Assembly: GCA_964016875.1 (NCBI GenBank)
Contig: OZ024733.1
Coordinates: 3,949,484-4,013,483, forward strand
DNA length: 64,000 nucleotides
From: Fallopia convolvulus
Taxonomy: Eukaryota; Streptophyta; Magnoliopsida; Caryophyllales; Polygonaceae
Reading direction: 5' to 3'
Part shown: one piece after another, positions 11,264-23,091 of the stretch
Layout of the letters: every line of letters starts with the position of its first letter
Position numbering within the stretch: position 1 is the first letter of the stretch
Program-made: the position numbers and the translations under genes
The notes under the pieces: generated by a model
The model's database searches: none
Told to the model about the DNA's origin: nothing
The model's input: the letters and a program-made list of their open reading frames with translations, nothing else

Positions 11264-12640
11264 TAAGTTATTCTTAATTAATTTCTTCAAAACCTATATA
11301 TAACGTCATAAATTAATCAAAATCCAAATGTACACTTATTTTAAATGGGAAGGTTATTTAAGTTTTAGAGAAATATACATCCCGCCTATACTCGTTTGTT
11401 TTTAGGACGAGATATTCATCTTGTTGTATAAACCTGCACTCTGCAGAAGCCTCACTTTCTTCTTGACCCCCAATCACCTTTAACTAATCTCACAAATGTA
11501 AGTATCACGAATAAGGTAAGATATGGGTGCTCCGCAGTAGAGATCTTTTCTCCGACCTATTTTAGTGTGTCGTCTTCTATATCAGCTTTATCAAAATTTG
11601 ACACATCAATAATAATAAATCGAATTTAATTATTTAATTCTTATGTGTTACGGAGTAAAATATACTCACACACACTAAAATGTGACAGAGAATCTCGACC
11701 AATTCCTCCTAGCCTAATGATCATGAAATCGAGAAATTTGTTTTGAGTTTTGACCCATGACAGTTAAAGTACTATTCTCTTAAATGCGATTGTACGTGAA
11801 GTTATACATGAACATACGTACGTACATCCTAACAATTAGTACTATAGTAATTTATTGCACAATTAAGTCCTACGTGTGGTTACATTATATTAATGTAATT
11901 TGATAAAATTTATTCTTGGTGCGAAAAACAAGTGCAGAGACATTAATTGCTAGTCAATGTACTTATCTGATTAACAAAAAATAAAATAAAAAACATGCAA
12001 GTGTAAGCCACCCAGAAATTTCCTAAAGTCTCAAAGCCCCAAACTCCATTTAATGCAAATTTTAATACTCCTCATGTCCGGACAAAACACAAAACACACC
12101 CTATATTTGGACTGTCCATTCATAATCTAAATCTTCTATTATAAGTTATGGTAATAATTTTAACTCTTTGGACTATCACTTGAAATTCTATTAGGAAAAA
12201 GAAAGTAGAAGTGTACAATATTATATTCATTGTTCTAAAAAATACTAGTCGACCCTTAAGCAGGGAGTAACGGCCTACACGGGTTATATAAGGGGTCAAG
12301 GTAAAATGCCTAAGCAGACTGAAAGATTCGATAAGTTGTGCCTTCAAACACTTAGGGGAATTTTTTAGAATAGTTATTATGTTACCAGACAATATTGGTA
12401 TTATTTGTTGATCATAATGAAAATTTTGGCTAATTCATCTAAGGTTTAAAAAAAAAATCCTTTGATAATCATAACTATACATTATTAATAAATCAATGCA
12501 AAAACTCTCCAAGAAAATCTAAAACTTTCACATCACATCAGATGATCAGAGTAATTAATTAATTAATTAATAAATCGATACAGTTTGAGTTTCAGTCAAA
12601 CTGCATAGCCTGTGTTCTTCCTCCTCTGCTTAATTTCTGA
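11264..12640. other. Intergenic DNA upstream of the host gene
   Basis: No coding region, LTR or paired terminal repeats are visible. The DNA is AT-rich with a tetranucleotide run (TTAA)n near 12556. It includes the distal promoter region of the gene at 12859, but I recognise no specific element apart from the TATA box at its end. Confidence 0.5.
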
Positions 12641-12648
12641 TATAAATA
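12641..12648 (+). promoter_or_regulatory. TATA box of the host gene
   Basis: TATAAATA lies 211 bp upstream of the start codon, with a plausible leader of about 180 nt ending in pyrimidine-rich DNA (TCTTTTTTTTTCCCC) before the ATG. It is the only good TATA box in the 300 bp upstream. Confidence 0.5.
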
Positions 12649-12858
12649 CAGGCCATCCAGGCTTTGGTGGGGTTGCATTGAAGCAGAGCTGCCCAAATTT
12701 GAGAGGGTCCAAAAAAGAAATTCAAATAATCTGTTAATGACATGTAGCTGATATCCTGATACACATTCTGAAGCCTCTTTTTTTTTCCCCTTCTTTTTGG
12801 GCTCTTTATTTTGACCATTTGGTTGCTGCTGTTGCTGCCTTGTTGTTTTCATTGTTAC

Positions 12859-13410
12859 ATGGAATGTTTAGAGATGTACAACAACAACAACAACAACAAT
12901 TCATCAGAGCACAAGGGAGTTCCAATGAGCCCAAGGATCTCCTTCTCCACTGATTTTGTGGAGTCAAATTCTGGGAAACAAAGGGAATCATCATCCCCCA
13001 TTTCCACTGATTTTGAGTTCTCTGTCTCAAGCAGCTCTCTTCAGTTGAGTGCTGATGAGCTCTTCTTCAAAGGCAAGATTTTGCCCTTGAAAGACCACCC
13101 TTTTCACAAACCTACCACTACAACTTTGAGAGATGAGCTTCAATCTAGTAATGGAGATTCCATCTCCATTAAGCCTCCTTTGAAGGGTAGGTGGAAGGGC
13201 TTTTTGGGTCTCAGAAAATCCCACATTGGGTCAAAGAAGCCTGACTCCAATTCCCACAAACTGGTGAAATTCTTAATCTTTTTTTTTTTAAATCTTTTTT
13301 CTTAGTTAAAAAATGTTTTGATTTATAAGGGTTTGTGTGGGAATGTGCAGGGGATGATGAAGGAAGGAGGAGGAGGAAGTAGTGGTGCAGATATGGAGAT
13401 GAAGCATTAG
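12859..13410 (+). CDS. Small plant protein, DUF1645/MAKR-like, two exons
   Basis: This is the only likely host gene. Exon 1 is 12859-13263 and exon 2 is 13351-13410. The 87-bp intron has GT (GTGAAATTC) and AG (TGTGCAG) ends and joins in frame, giving 154 residues ending GADMEMKH. Motifs include SPRISFSTDFVES (about residues 24-36), STDFEFSVSSSS (about 49-60), SADELFFKGKILPLKDH (about 65-81) and a basic segment GRWKGFLGLRKSHIGSKK (about 111-128). PRISFS, DFEF and ADELFFKGK are the hallmarks of small plant proteins in the DUF1645 and membrane-associated kinase regulator groups. Some of these sit at the plasma membrane and modulate receptor kinases; for this protein that is inference. A run of seven Asn comes from an ACA repeat. 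The frame is open upstream, but 12859 is its first ATG. Without splicing the frame would end at 13305 in a hydrophobic, unconserved tail. Confidence 0.82.
12878..12899 (+). repeat. (ACA)n microsatellite inside exon 1
   Basis: Seven ACA units encode a poly-Asn run near the N-terminus of the small plant protein. It is in frame and likely length-variable. Confidence 0.85.
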
Positions 13411-15448
13411 CTGCCAAGCCATTTGAGGATGTTTATAAGATCAACAAGTTTGCAAGGATTCCTTTTTTTTTTCTTTTTTTATTTCTATTGGGTGAGGAGG
13501 AGAGATTTGTGGAGAGGTGTAATGTCTGTTTACTTCAAGGTTTAAGTGGTTTAGAAATGAAATTCAATCCACAGAGGAGCTAGCTAGTGGCAAGTATTGT
13601 TCTTCTTATTACTATTATTATATATAATTAGTGGAATTGCTGATTTTAGGCTTGTAAAATTTATCTTTTTTTCGGTCCTCCTTTGTTTTGTTGTGGAAAA
13701 ATTCTTCTGCTTAGGACCCCTTCCTTTTTTTCAATCAACCCAATGATATTTGGATTTTCCTGTTCTTTGTCTTGTGGCTGTCTGATGTACTGGATTTGTT
13801 CTTCACTTGTTTGTTGCTTAAATTTCAACTGTTTTTAAGGGTTTAGTTATGGAGTTTTTTTCTTTAAAAAATTGTTGGTGAATTTGGACAAATTTTATGA
13901 TATTTAATTAGGCAGTATAATTCAATGGTTGGACTTGGTTTTCTTTAGCTCCATATTAAATTATAATTTTTGCAAATTAAATTACATTTTTTTAATCATA
14001 AATTAGCAATTTTCAAGCTAACTAACTTACTAGTGAGTTTAGAACACTGCTTATAAAATTTTCATTCAATTCCACTTGAACATGGTTGGTCTTATTTAGA
14101 AAATATTAATTTTTTTAAATAAAAAAAACTAATTAAAACTAGTGTAAAAGTTTTAAAAACTAACTTTCTCAAAAAACTAGTTTTACAACTAGTTGCTAGT
14201 TTTTTTAAGTCAAACAAACGTTTATGTGAGTTGGCGCAACTAGTTGGAAAACTCCAATTAGTTTTTGGGGCCTAACAAACACACCCTAACAAATGCTCAT
14301 TAGAAGATCTCTTGATGGATATACGTTAAGAACTTTGAAATAGAAAGAATTTGTTAAACTATCTTAGTCAAATAAATGTTCTATTTTTTGTATTCAACCT
14401 TATTAAAATAAATAAATGAAAAATGTTGTGAAATACAAAAGAGCTTTGACAAAAATGTTAAATAAATACTCCATTCTCTTATAATAATTTCTTCCAATAT
14501 TAAATTACAATAAGTATATAAAATCTTTTTTTTAAAGAAAATAAAATCACTAATTACAATAGCCTATTCATCTTCTTTAAGGACTATAATTTCCTCATTT
14601 CAAAATAAAATAATATAATGAAAATTAATTTTTGTTTAGAAAGAAAATGAAAGATACAATAGTATTGTCGATTATTCACAATTTTATATACACGAGAATC
14701 GCATTAATCAAAATCTGAAAAAAATTAGTTACAAAAAATAAACCTAAACATCGATAATAGATTAAGTATATAAAGTGAAAATAATGTTTGGATTGTCAAA
14801 TTAGGACGGAAAGGAAACTTATAGATCTTAAATTAGTATGCAGTAATTGAATGATCAAATAATTTATATATTTATGTTTTAATATTTTTGTTTTTTTTAT
14901 ATACATTCAATTATAATATTTCATAACAAAAATATTTAATATGCATAATCACATGTTATGATTTTTAAAAGCCTGAACAATTAAAAAAACACAAAAGATA
15001 TAAACTTTGTCTCGTCCAATGAACGGGTTAGCACTCTAGTATCCAATAAAATTTAGCATAGTAGATTAAATGAGGATTAAGATATAGATGAAGAAAAAAA
15101 TATCTAGTTTTGTTCAAATGATAAAGGGGCCAACGAGGATGGTTATTAGAAAAAAGAAGCGGCAAGCCCTCAACTCTCAATAGGACATGAACACCCAACT
15201 AACTTAATTTAGTTTTCTATCTAAAATATGACTCTAGTTAAATATATTGAACCCTAGATTTTGAGTTCTTTTTTATTTCAAACATGACGCTAGTTAAATG
15301 ATGATTTATCATAAGACTTGTCCCTTACCCTTGATTCACGTATACGTGTCCTGTGAGTCGTATATGTTTTAAACTGAAAAACGGGATTCAATTACATGGA
15401 TGTCAAAAGTTCCCACCCTATTATTTATTTGAATATAATTAATTAATT
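13411..15448. other. 3' UTR of the host gene followed by AT-rich intergenic DNA
   Basis: The first 300 bp after the stop codon are T-rich and probably the 3' UTR; no clear AATAAA is present. Further right the DNA is AT-rich without coding regions. GGGCCTAACAAACACACCC near 14268-14286 resembles one end of a MITE, but no partner end was found. A Helitron-like 3' terminus is at 15011-15039. Confidence 0.5.
15011..15039 (+). mobile_element. Helitron-like 3' terminus
   Basis: A stem CTCGT/ACGGG (15011-15015 with 15023-15027) is followed by TTAGCACT and CTAG with a flanking T at 15040. This is the hairpin-plus-CTRR arrangement of Helitron ends. It resembles the terminus at 9382-9408 (ACGGGTTA...CTAGT in both). 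The 5' end is not identified. Confidence 0.35.
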
Positions 15449-15595
15449 GTTCCATAAATTATATATTGGTCCCAAGATCAGGGACTTGTCTAGTCTCCTC
15501 ACTTGCACATGTCTATGCATTGGTAGGGGTGGCCCTCCCTCGATGGCAAGAGGGGTGAAGCTTTGGAGAGGGGTGAAGCTGGCTTTGATACCAAT
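15449..15595 (-). mobile_element. Short internal stub and PBS beside the LTR at 15596
   Basis: On the minus strand TGGTATCAAAGC (15593-15582) matches the initiator-tRNA-Met primer-binding site with one mismatch and lies 2 nt inside the LTR end. About 130 bp of further internal DNA follows and shows no coding region before ordinary AT-rich sequence begins. The element is cut off here. Confidence 0.55.
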
Positions 15596-16192
15596 TGATG
15601 CGACCGTAGGGTCACAAGGGGCGGATCTAGGCTCGAAACGCTTGGATCTTCTCTGACAATAGTAACGAGATAAATACGAGACCACAAAGTGGAATCGCGG
15701 GCCTCTAATGCTCGTCGGAACGAGGGTGTGGCGAGGTAAAGGAATAGAATGGAACCGGGGTGACGTCGGGCCAAGGCTAAGAGGAAACGCTCTCTACTAT
15801 AACATTGGCTTCATTTTGACGTAAATAATAAAAGGCGGCGTGGCTCCTATATATAGAGGAGACCACACAAACCCTAGTTGTAATATGGCTGGTGGACTAG
15901 GATTAGCAACATGCTACGCCCAACATCCAAGCCCATAATACTACTAATAGTAACTACTAAAAATGGAAAGGTGCAAGAAACCCTAATGAGCCTTATTCTA
16001 CCATAATTGGCCGACCTCTTAAGCATAAGAGAGCACACACCTAAAATAGTAAAGACGGAAAGTAAATGAAGGAAATAGAAATAATAATAAATAATACATA
16101 AATAGACTACATCCTAAGCGAAGGGGGTCTCCAAGGTCTAGGCCGTCTCGGGTCCGTAGGAGCTGGGTCCGACCTAGGGTAGAGTCGCATCA
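15596..16192 (-). mobile_element. Isolated 597-bp LTR of a minus-strand element
   Basis: The ends form the inverted repeat TGATGCGAC...GTCGCATCA. The PBS next to the left end makes this the 5' LTR of an element transcribed leftwards. A palindromic TATA region (CTCCTATATATAGAGGAG) is near 15847-15864. No second LTR is in the window. The copia/gypsy assignment is open; the tRNA-Met PBS favours copia. Confidence 0.65.
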
Positions 16193-16396
16193 ATAGGGAT
16201 GTAGGGTGACCCGGGGATGGGTGAGGGAAGGAGTGGAGAAAAAGTGGGGTGGGGGGAGAAGTCGTTAGAGAAGCTGGGTTGCGAGAGAAAAAGATGCAAG
16301 GAGTGGAGAAGAAGATGAGTAGCAGGCAACATCGTTTTGCATATTAGGAATTTTTGATTAATTTTTTGGACATGCAAACCCATTTTGGAATATTTA

Positions 16397-16848
16397 GGAT
16401 CCGTTCGGCAACGCTTATCTGGATACTTATAAGTACGCAGTTACTTATATGGAAAAAATAAGCTTCGTTTTATGTGTTCGGCAAAATTTGCTTATTTGAA
16501 ATAAGTTACTTATATCCGATACTTATCTGCTGAAAAAATAATCAGCGCCCCCAACCTTATGTCAAATAAGCTAACTTTTCTACCAAAATATAAGTAAGAG
16601 GGACCCACGTGATTTCCCAATTAAATCAAATTCTTTATTTTTTTACCCCATTTTTGGTAATTGTACACCTCTTGCTTAAAATATCAGCAATTCAGTTTAC
16701 CGAACACATTCCGGATTATTTGGAAAATAAACAACTCATATCAGTATCCCATATCAGCATCCACGATCAACATCAACAACCATAAGTATCAGCATCAACA
16801 TCAACATCAGCATCAACATCAATAAGTACCTATTTACCGAACGGAGCC
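16397..16848. mobile_element. Tourist-like (PIF/Harbinger) MITE
   Basis: Terminal inverted repeats GGATCCGTTCGGCAA and (reverse complement of the right end) GGCTCCGTTCGGTAA are flanked by the 3-bp duplication TTA (16394-16396 and 16849-16851), diagnostic for PIF/Harbinger-type insertion. There is no coding capacity. A CATCAA/CATCAG repeat fills the right part (about 16790-16830). A related, larger copy is at 34361-36375. Confidence 0.75.
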
Positions 16849-16912
16849 TTAATTAGAAAAAGTCTATGTTAAAATTTCCCAAAACGGCAATCATAAATCG
16901 TGGCTCTCTCTT

Positions 16913-17955
16913 TGTAGGATCGTGAGTACGTCAAGGTCGCCGACCTCAACTAATCATCGATCTCTTAAGTAAATGTAGCGGAAATAAACTATAAGAAAAA
17001 CTTACTTGCACACAATGATTTTTTTATACTGGAAACACTTGATCGATGAACTCTATCAATCAAGTGTGAAAACCACTCCCTTCCAAGTTCTCGCTTGGAA
17101 GAATTAAAAGCCGTAGCTTGCTTTATTGATCTTTTGAACTGATTACAAGAATACCCTAGATCTAGACCTACTTCCCAAGTACTCTAGAACTCTTTGTGAA
17201 CCGAGTAATAACAACCCTCAACCAATCTAACAAGCCTACATCTCTATTCCTCTTTCGAAGTCTCGAACACACCACTCGATCGAATCCCACGAATGAGTCA
17301 CTCAAACAACTGATTTTCTCTTTCACAAAAAACACAAGATGCTCTCTTTTTCTTCTCACTAGATATGCAATATGAACCCAAGAAACACTAACCTAAAGAC
17401 CACGAATAATATAGGCTAGCACACTAGGGTTTAGAGACATATTACTTCTTTTTTAATTAAGGAAGATGATATAAGTCTAATCCTTACAAATCTTCCTAAG
17501 GATAAAATAAACATTACAATAAACAAACTCCTTAGGGCATAAGCAAAATCCACGTCCTTTCTTATCTTGAGAAGATTCTTTCCTTAACCAAACTGATATG
17601 ATATCTCACGCAAATTTCTTACGCGTTTTCAGTCCGCCTTCTTGTAAGGTTCGGGACCTAGCTCACGTCGGCCACATGTTTCACAGACTCGAGGTCGGCC
17701 ACCTGACTTGCATAGGTCGGGGACGTGACTCAAGTTGGCGAATAACGACCTGTTTTGCAGCTTCAAAGTTGGCCACCTCACTTGCGTAAGTTGACGACCT
17801 ATCAAAGTCTTGAGCTTATATTCTACCAAATCTTCTATTCCGTCTTGGTTCACATGTTCGCGACTTCTCACATGTTCACGACTTCATAGAAGACTCCATG
17901 TTGTCGACTTCCTTCAAGTTTGGAACCATTAAAATCAAAGCTTCGCTTTCTAACA
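16913..17955 (-). mobile_element. 3' LTR of the SIRE-like element
   Basis: The plus strand reads TGTAGGATCGTGAG...GCTTTCTAACA. It aligns along its length with the LTR at 21860-22908, with scattered substitutions and small indels. The polypurine tract AAAAAGGGGGAATT (minus strand, 17969-17956) directly precedes it in element orientation. Confidence 0.88.
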
Positions 17956-19223
17956 AATTCCCCCTTTTTGATGGTGACGAACACTTCTATTCCTGTTCAA
18001 GAACTTCAAAGGCCAAACATCGACAATATAGACAATAAACTCAAATTCTCAAAAAAGTTCCCCCTAAGTTGGATAATCTGCATGGCATTCAATATTAACT
18101 TCCCCCTTTTTATCTAACTCCAACCTATTCCCCCTTTGGCATCATAAAAAAGGATACATAGAATAATCAAGCAATAGAATAGTCATAAAAGGATAAACCA
18201 TAGAAGTCATCAAATTACAAACACCAAACGACAACAAGATACGATACAGTCTTAACCAAGCAAGCATGAAAAAGTCAAAACACACACATGAAACCGAAGA
18301 GATAATTTTTATGAGAGGGTAGATGTGCTGGGAAAAATAGAAAGGAGATGGATGTTGGCGACTCGAGCTAAGTCAAAGACTCAAGCATATCAGCAAGTGC
18401 ACCACTAATATTACAGGAGTTACCCAACCTTTTCTAGTAGCAAAGTACAAACCATCTTCTTCCACCACTGTGTTGCCCACATCAGCATCATCAATACCAT
18501 CATCAAAGGCAACTTCTTTTCTAGCACCCTTTGACACCCTTTGGTTACCAACCAGCTTTTAACCCAATTTTTTTTCTTCTTCTCTCCTCAAAAATCTAAC
18601 TTCCTCCTCAGCCTCATAAACCTCATGGTACTCTAGAATTATCTTGACAAAGCACTTGAGTAGTAGGTTTTTCTTCTAATGATTTCCAAATTTAAACACA
18701 TATAATCAACGTTCCCAACCTACACAAGGTTCCCGGCATACATAAGGTTCCCCACTTGAACAAAGTTCCTCACATGTGTCACTGCTCTTAACTTTCACCG
18801 AGTTGCCAATATCCACAACAAGAGAATGCGCTTGGTTCGTTGGGGTGTTGCACCGGAGGTGCTAAAGAGAACTAGGGAAAGAATATATTTAATGTGGATT
18901 TGTCAATCATGTAGATAAGTCTCCATCTTAATTAAGAAACACAAAGAGTAGGCTCATAGAGATTCCCGAACATGACAATCTTGGGTAGGCTCTAGAATCA
19001 ATCGTCATTTGTGCTTGTAATGAGGGTTAGGAACATTGGGTTTGATTCTTTTGGGCTGAAAGAGAAGTTTCGTGATGCATTAAAAACATTAATCAAGAAG
19101 CAAGAATTAGAGACAAAAAGATATGCATGGTTCTTAACACCTTAAAATCATGAAACTATTGAAATAATAAAAAGAGTATCTAATCTAGCCAATCATTGAT
19201 GAAACATGGATAGGGCAATGGAT
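17956..19223 (-). other. 3' internal region of the SIRE-like element, ORF3 relic at most
   Basis: Beyond the polypurine tract no intact coding region is visible. The minus strand of about 18660-18390 retains an acidic, coiled-coil-like stretch (EYHEVYEAEEEVRF) with stops. It may be the remains of the extra 3' ORF seen in the related element at 53107-54600, but this is a weak call. Confidence 0.4.
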
Positions 19224-19436
19224 TTAGTTAAGGGAAATCATACCTAGATCCATGTGGAATTGCTTGAAGGGTTCCCGACTCAAAGCCTTTGTGAATATAT
19301 CTACAGGTTGGTCACTTGTTCTACACAACCTCATCTTCAACGATAGCTTCTTCACAAGAATTTTCGGAATCATCCTCTTCTTATTGATGAGTACTTCCAC
19401 AAACATCACCACCAATCTCTTCTTCATCATGCACAT
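19224..19436 (-). pseudogene. C-terminal end of copia RNase H
   Basis: The end of this frame reads RTSDQPVDIFTKALSREPF, the conserved tail of plant copia RNase H (matching RTSDQ.ANIFTKALNREPF in the element at 46.7 kb). The catalytic part is absent. It marks the right edge of the pol deletion. Confidence 0.8.
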
Positions 19437-19627
19437 TCAAATCTTCTGAGTTGGGAACTTCAGCAATGTCCACAACTCCAATTTCTTCTTCATCATACTG
19501 AATCATCCTCTAGGATTAGCAATCCTCCACAAGTTTGTGATTTTCTAAGGTTGACAACCTTTAGAATCACTCTTTTTTTCTTACATCTCACGATTTATTT
19601 TCATGCCAAGACCTTCTCTAGATTGTT

Positions 19628-21828
19628 TCACCCACGTCTTGTACATATTGTACCCTCCAACACTTTCTTTGAAACTTTACCCTTGTTTTTTAAGGTAAAA
19701 ATACCTCCATTTTGTTGAAGTGACATAACCTTCCCTATAATACTCATCACACGAGCTAAACATGAATTATAAAGAACCAAGGGAACCCTCCTCTCACTCG
19801 CATCTGCAAGGTAAATGTTAATTTCTTCGAACCCAGAGTTGTTTAACAACTCTTCTGGGTTGGGCAACATATGAATAATTTCCACAACATGTTTCAAAAT
19901 TTGCACAAGAATCCACATGGATTTGATTATTAGCATAGGAATTTCCATGATTCTGACTATTAACATAGGTATTATATTGATTTGAATGACTCCACCACCT
20001 AGCTCTTTTATCATCTTGAACTTTTTTCCTACACTCATGTTGGTAGTGGTCAAGCTTACCACAATACCAACATGTTCTATGAGATTTTGGGCCAACATTC
20101 TTGCTATGCATGTGATACACATGTTTTTGACAAGTAAGAGCATTACAATTGATTTTTGAAGATTTAGGATCTGAACTTGGTTATTCCCCACGTTGTACAC
20201 CTTCTGACCAGAGTACCAGAGTTGCTTACCTTTGTCCGGGTTGGCCACCCCAGATGTGGAACAACTCGCATTGTTATTGCACATAGGGGTTTTACTCTTG
20301 GATTTGGGGAAACATTTAGTAGTACTCTGATTATTTGGTGTACTTGTGTACCCAATTCTAGGTCTTTGCTTCACAATTTTTTTTGGATACTCTTTCTTGA
20401 CGTCAACAACTTGATTAGCAACACTTTCATCAACCGATTTCTTTTTCTTGAATTCATCATCCAGTTTTTGTTTTTCCAAGTCACTTGATATCTTAGAATT
20501 CCCTAATTTCAACATGATTTTTTTCACCTTCTATGTCAGTGACTTTTTTTTCTAAGTTCCCAACTTCACTTTTCAGATCGGTACAAGAGTTGCACACATT
20601 TGAAGTAGAAAAAAACGACACCTTTTCTAATTAAATGACTTTATCAGACCAAATTTTATTATCATTAATTAAATTAGAAATAGTGTCATTTTTCTCTTCT
20701 AGAGTTTCACTTGTTCACAAACTTAAGTTCCCAACTTCTCAATAACGGTCAACAATTGTTCTCTAACTTATTAGATAAAATAGAGGAGATTTCAATGTCA
20801 CATACCTCTCTTGGAGAGTCTTCAACTTTTTTCACGAAGCACACTGCATTTGGTTTAGAATCTTCCCCAACGTCTGAGTTCTCCCAAGTTGCGAACATTG
20901 ATCAAGTTCTTTCCTGATCGTTCTTCTTCAAACATTGTTTTGCAAAATGTCCCATACCTTGGCAATGGTAGTATACAACATCTTCAGAAGGTTGTGTCGG
21001 ATCTTTATTGCACTTCCCCAACATATTCATTGCTCTAGCCATGAGTGCAACATCGTCATCATCATCAACTTGGTCTTCTTTAGTTTATGCGAGATCAAAA
21101 GCTCTTTCCACTTTCAAGGTAATGTTTTTGACCTTGTCAATTTCAAAACGATCATCCCGACATTATTTGATTCCACCATACATGGTCAACTTTCCAATGA
21201 CATCCTCCATGGTGAGTGACTTGGTCTCACCATTAGTTAGCAACGCAGCAGCAACTTCATTCCACTTTGAGTTGAGCCCTTGGATCAGTTTGCTAACTTG
21301 TTTCCATTGAGGACGTTTCTCACCAAGAAATTCAAGTTGGCTAACCACAACCTGAAATCTTGAGTGATAATCACCCAAGACTTCATCCTTCTCTTGACTG
21401 ATTCCTTCATTCTCCCTCTCAAGTGTTATGATGCGGTCCTTCTTCACATCATCATTTCCTTGCTGAAGTCGTTTGAGAGCATCCCAAACTTCTTTGGTCG
21501 TCTTGTAGTGAACGACTTTCTTCAAGTCTCCAAGAGATAAAGCATGATAGAGAACATTTTTTGCATGAGCATTTTTCTCCAACTTCTTGAAGTTGGTGTC
21601 ATTGTAGTTCTCCTTCTTCTTCACCTCCTTCCCATCAGTAGTTAGAAAGGTTTCAGGACCAATCTCAATCACTTTCCAGAGTCGGCCATCAAGGGAACAT
21701 ACGTGGGTTTCCATTTGCTCAACCCACCAATCATATTCTCCTAGTTTGAGCATTGGCGGTTTGTAGAACGAGTCGCTGATTATGATGTTCTTTGAACTCA
21801 TCTTTCCTGTAAAACAGTAAGTACTCAA
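19628..21828 (-). pseudogene. Copia gag, N-terminal UBN2-type domain plus zinc knuckle, broken
   Basis: Gag would form the virus-like particle. The N-terminal part (21828-21163) is open for 221 residues, with LKLGEYDWWVEQMETHV, a W-rich core (KEVWDALKRLQQGND) and YHSRFQVVVSQLEFLGEK, typical of copia gag (DUF4219/UBN2). A degenerate segment follows, then 20527-19628 with a Lys-rich coiled coil and a CCHC knuckle CWYCGKLDHYQHEC in a shifted frame near 20065-20024. Order and spacing match the gag at 46796-48784. The frame then runs into the pol deletion. Confidence 0.8.
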
Positions 21829-21845
21829 ACAAATCTAGAGCCAAG

Positions 21846-21857
21846 GCTCTGATACGA
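21846..21857 (-). other. Primer-binding site (initiator tRNA-Met type), one mismatch
   Basis: The minus strand reads TCGTATCAGAGC against the canonical TGGTATCAGAGC. It lies 2 nt inside the 5' LTR end at 21860, the standard copia layout. Confidence 0.8.
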
Positions 21858-21859
21858 AT

Positions 21860-22908
21860 TGTAGGATCGTTAGTACATCTAGCTCGCCGACCTAAACTAA
21901 GTCGTCGACCTCTTAAGTAAATGCGACGGAAATAAACTACAAGAAAAACTTACTTGCACACAATGATTTTTATAGTGGAAAGTGGAAACACTTGATCGTT
22001 GAACTCTATCAATCAAGTGAGAAAACCACTCCCTTCTAAGTTCTCGCTTGGAAAGATTAAAAGTTGTAGCTTCCTTTATTGATCTTTTGTACTAATTACA
22101 AGAACACCTTGGATCTAGACCTACTTCCAAATTATTCTAGAACTATTTGTGAACAGAGTGATAACAACCCTCAACCAATCTAACAAGTCTACGTCTCTCT
22201 TCCTCTTTCGAACTCCCGAACACACCACTCGAACGAATCCCACAGACTAGTTACTCGAACAACTGATTTTCTCTTTCACAAAATACACAAGATGCTCTCT
22301 TTTTCTTCTCACAATATATGCAGTATGAACCCACGAAATTCTAACCTAAAGACCACGAATTATATAGGCTAGAACACTAGGGTTTAGAGATATATTACTT
22401 CTTTTTTAATTAAAGAAGATAATAAAAATCTAATCCTTACAAATCTTCCTAAGGATGAATTACATATTACAATAAAAAAACTCCTTAGGGCATAAGCAAA
22501 ATCCACGTCCTTTCTTATCTTGAGAAGATTCTTTCCTTAACTGAACTGATATGATATCTCGCGCAATCTTTTTACTCGTTTTCAGTCCGCCTTCTTGTCG
22601 GGCCGGGGACCTGGCTCATGTCGGCGACCTGTTTCACAGACTCAAGGTCGACCACCTCACTTGCATATGTCGGGGACGTGACTCACGTTGGCGAATGGCG
22701 ACCTGTTTTGTAGCTTCAAAGTTGACCACCTCACTTGTGTAAGTTGACGACCTATCAAAGTCTTGAGCTCACATTCTACCAACTCTTCTATTCTGTTTTG
22801 GTTCACATGTTCGCGACTTCTTACATGTTCACGAATTCATAGAAGGCTCCATGTTGTCGACTTCCTTCAAGTTTGGAACCATCAAAATCAAAGCTTCGCT
22901 TTCTAACA
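21860..22908 (-). mobile_element. 5' LTR of the SIRE-like element
   Basis: The LTR has ends TGTAGG...CTAACA on the plus strand. A TATA box (CCTATATAATTC on the minus strand) is at 22368-22357. The target duplication CTCTT follows at 22909. GTCGNCGAC motifs occur at 21901 and 22620. Confidence 0.88.
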
Positions 22909-23091
22909 CTCTTGACTCTCTCTTGACTAAGCCATTTTGATTCTCTTTCCAAGTGGACATGGTCCACAATGTCCAACCACTATGACGGATGGCACAAGGC
23001 AAGACGGTGATGGTTGTGAGCGAGGTGGTGAGTTTGATGTGAAACCATCACCTCTCGGACTCAAAATGAACCCACCTTCTCGGCCTTCTCG

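Larger units (their letters stand above)
16913..22908 (-). mobile_element. SIRE-like Ty1/copia element, complete ends, pol deleted
   Basis: Two similar LTRs (16913-17955 and 21860-22908) are flanked by the exact 5-bp target duplication CTCTT (16908-16912 and 22909-22913). The PBS and polypurine tract are in place on the minus strand. The interior holds gag, then jumps from the end of gag to the last part of RNase H, so protease, integrase, RT and most of RNase H are deleted. LTR termini (TGTTAGAA...CCTACA on the minus strand) match the 3' LTR of the copia element at 46.7-55.95 kb, so both belong to one family. Confidence 0.88.

Noticed and set aside
12811..13305. Longer form of the host protein starting at 12811 with a hydrophobic N-terminus, ending at 13305
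   Set aside because: Position 12811 is TTG; the first ATG is 12859. The tail past 13263 is intron sequence, since a GT/AG intron joins cleanly to a conserved-looking second exon.
14268..14286. MITE end GGGCCTAACAAACACACCC
   Set aside because: No inverted partner or target duplication found within 2 kb, so no element was called.
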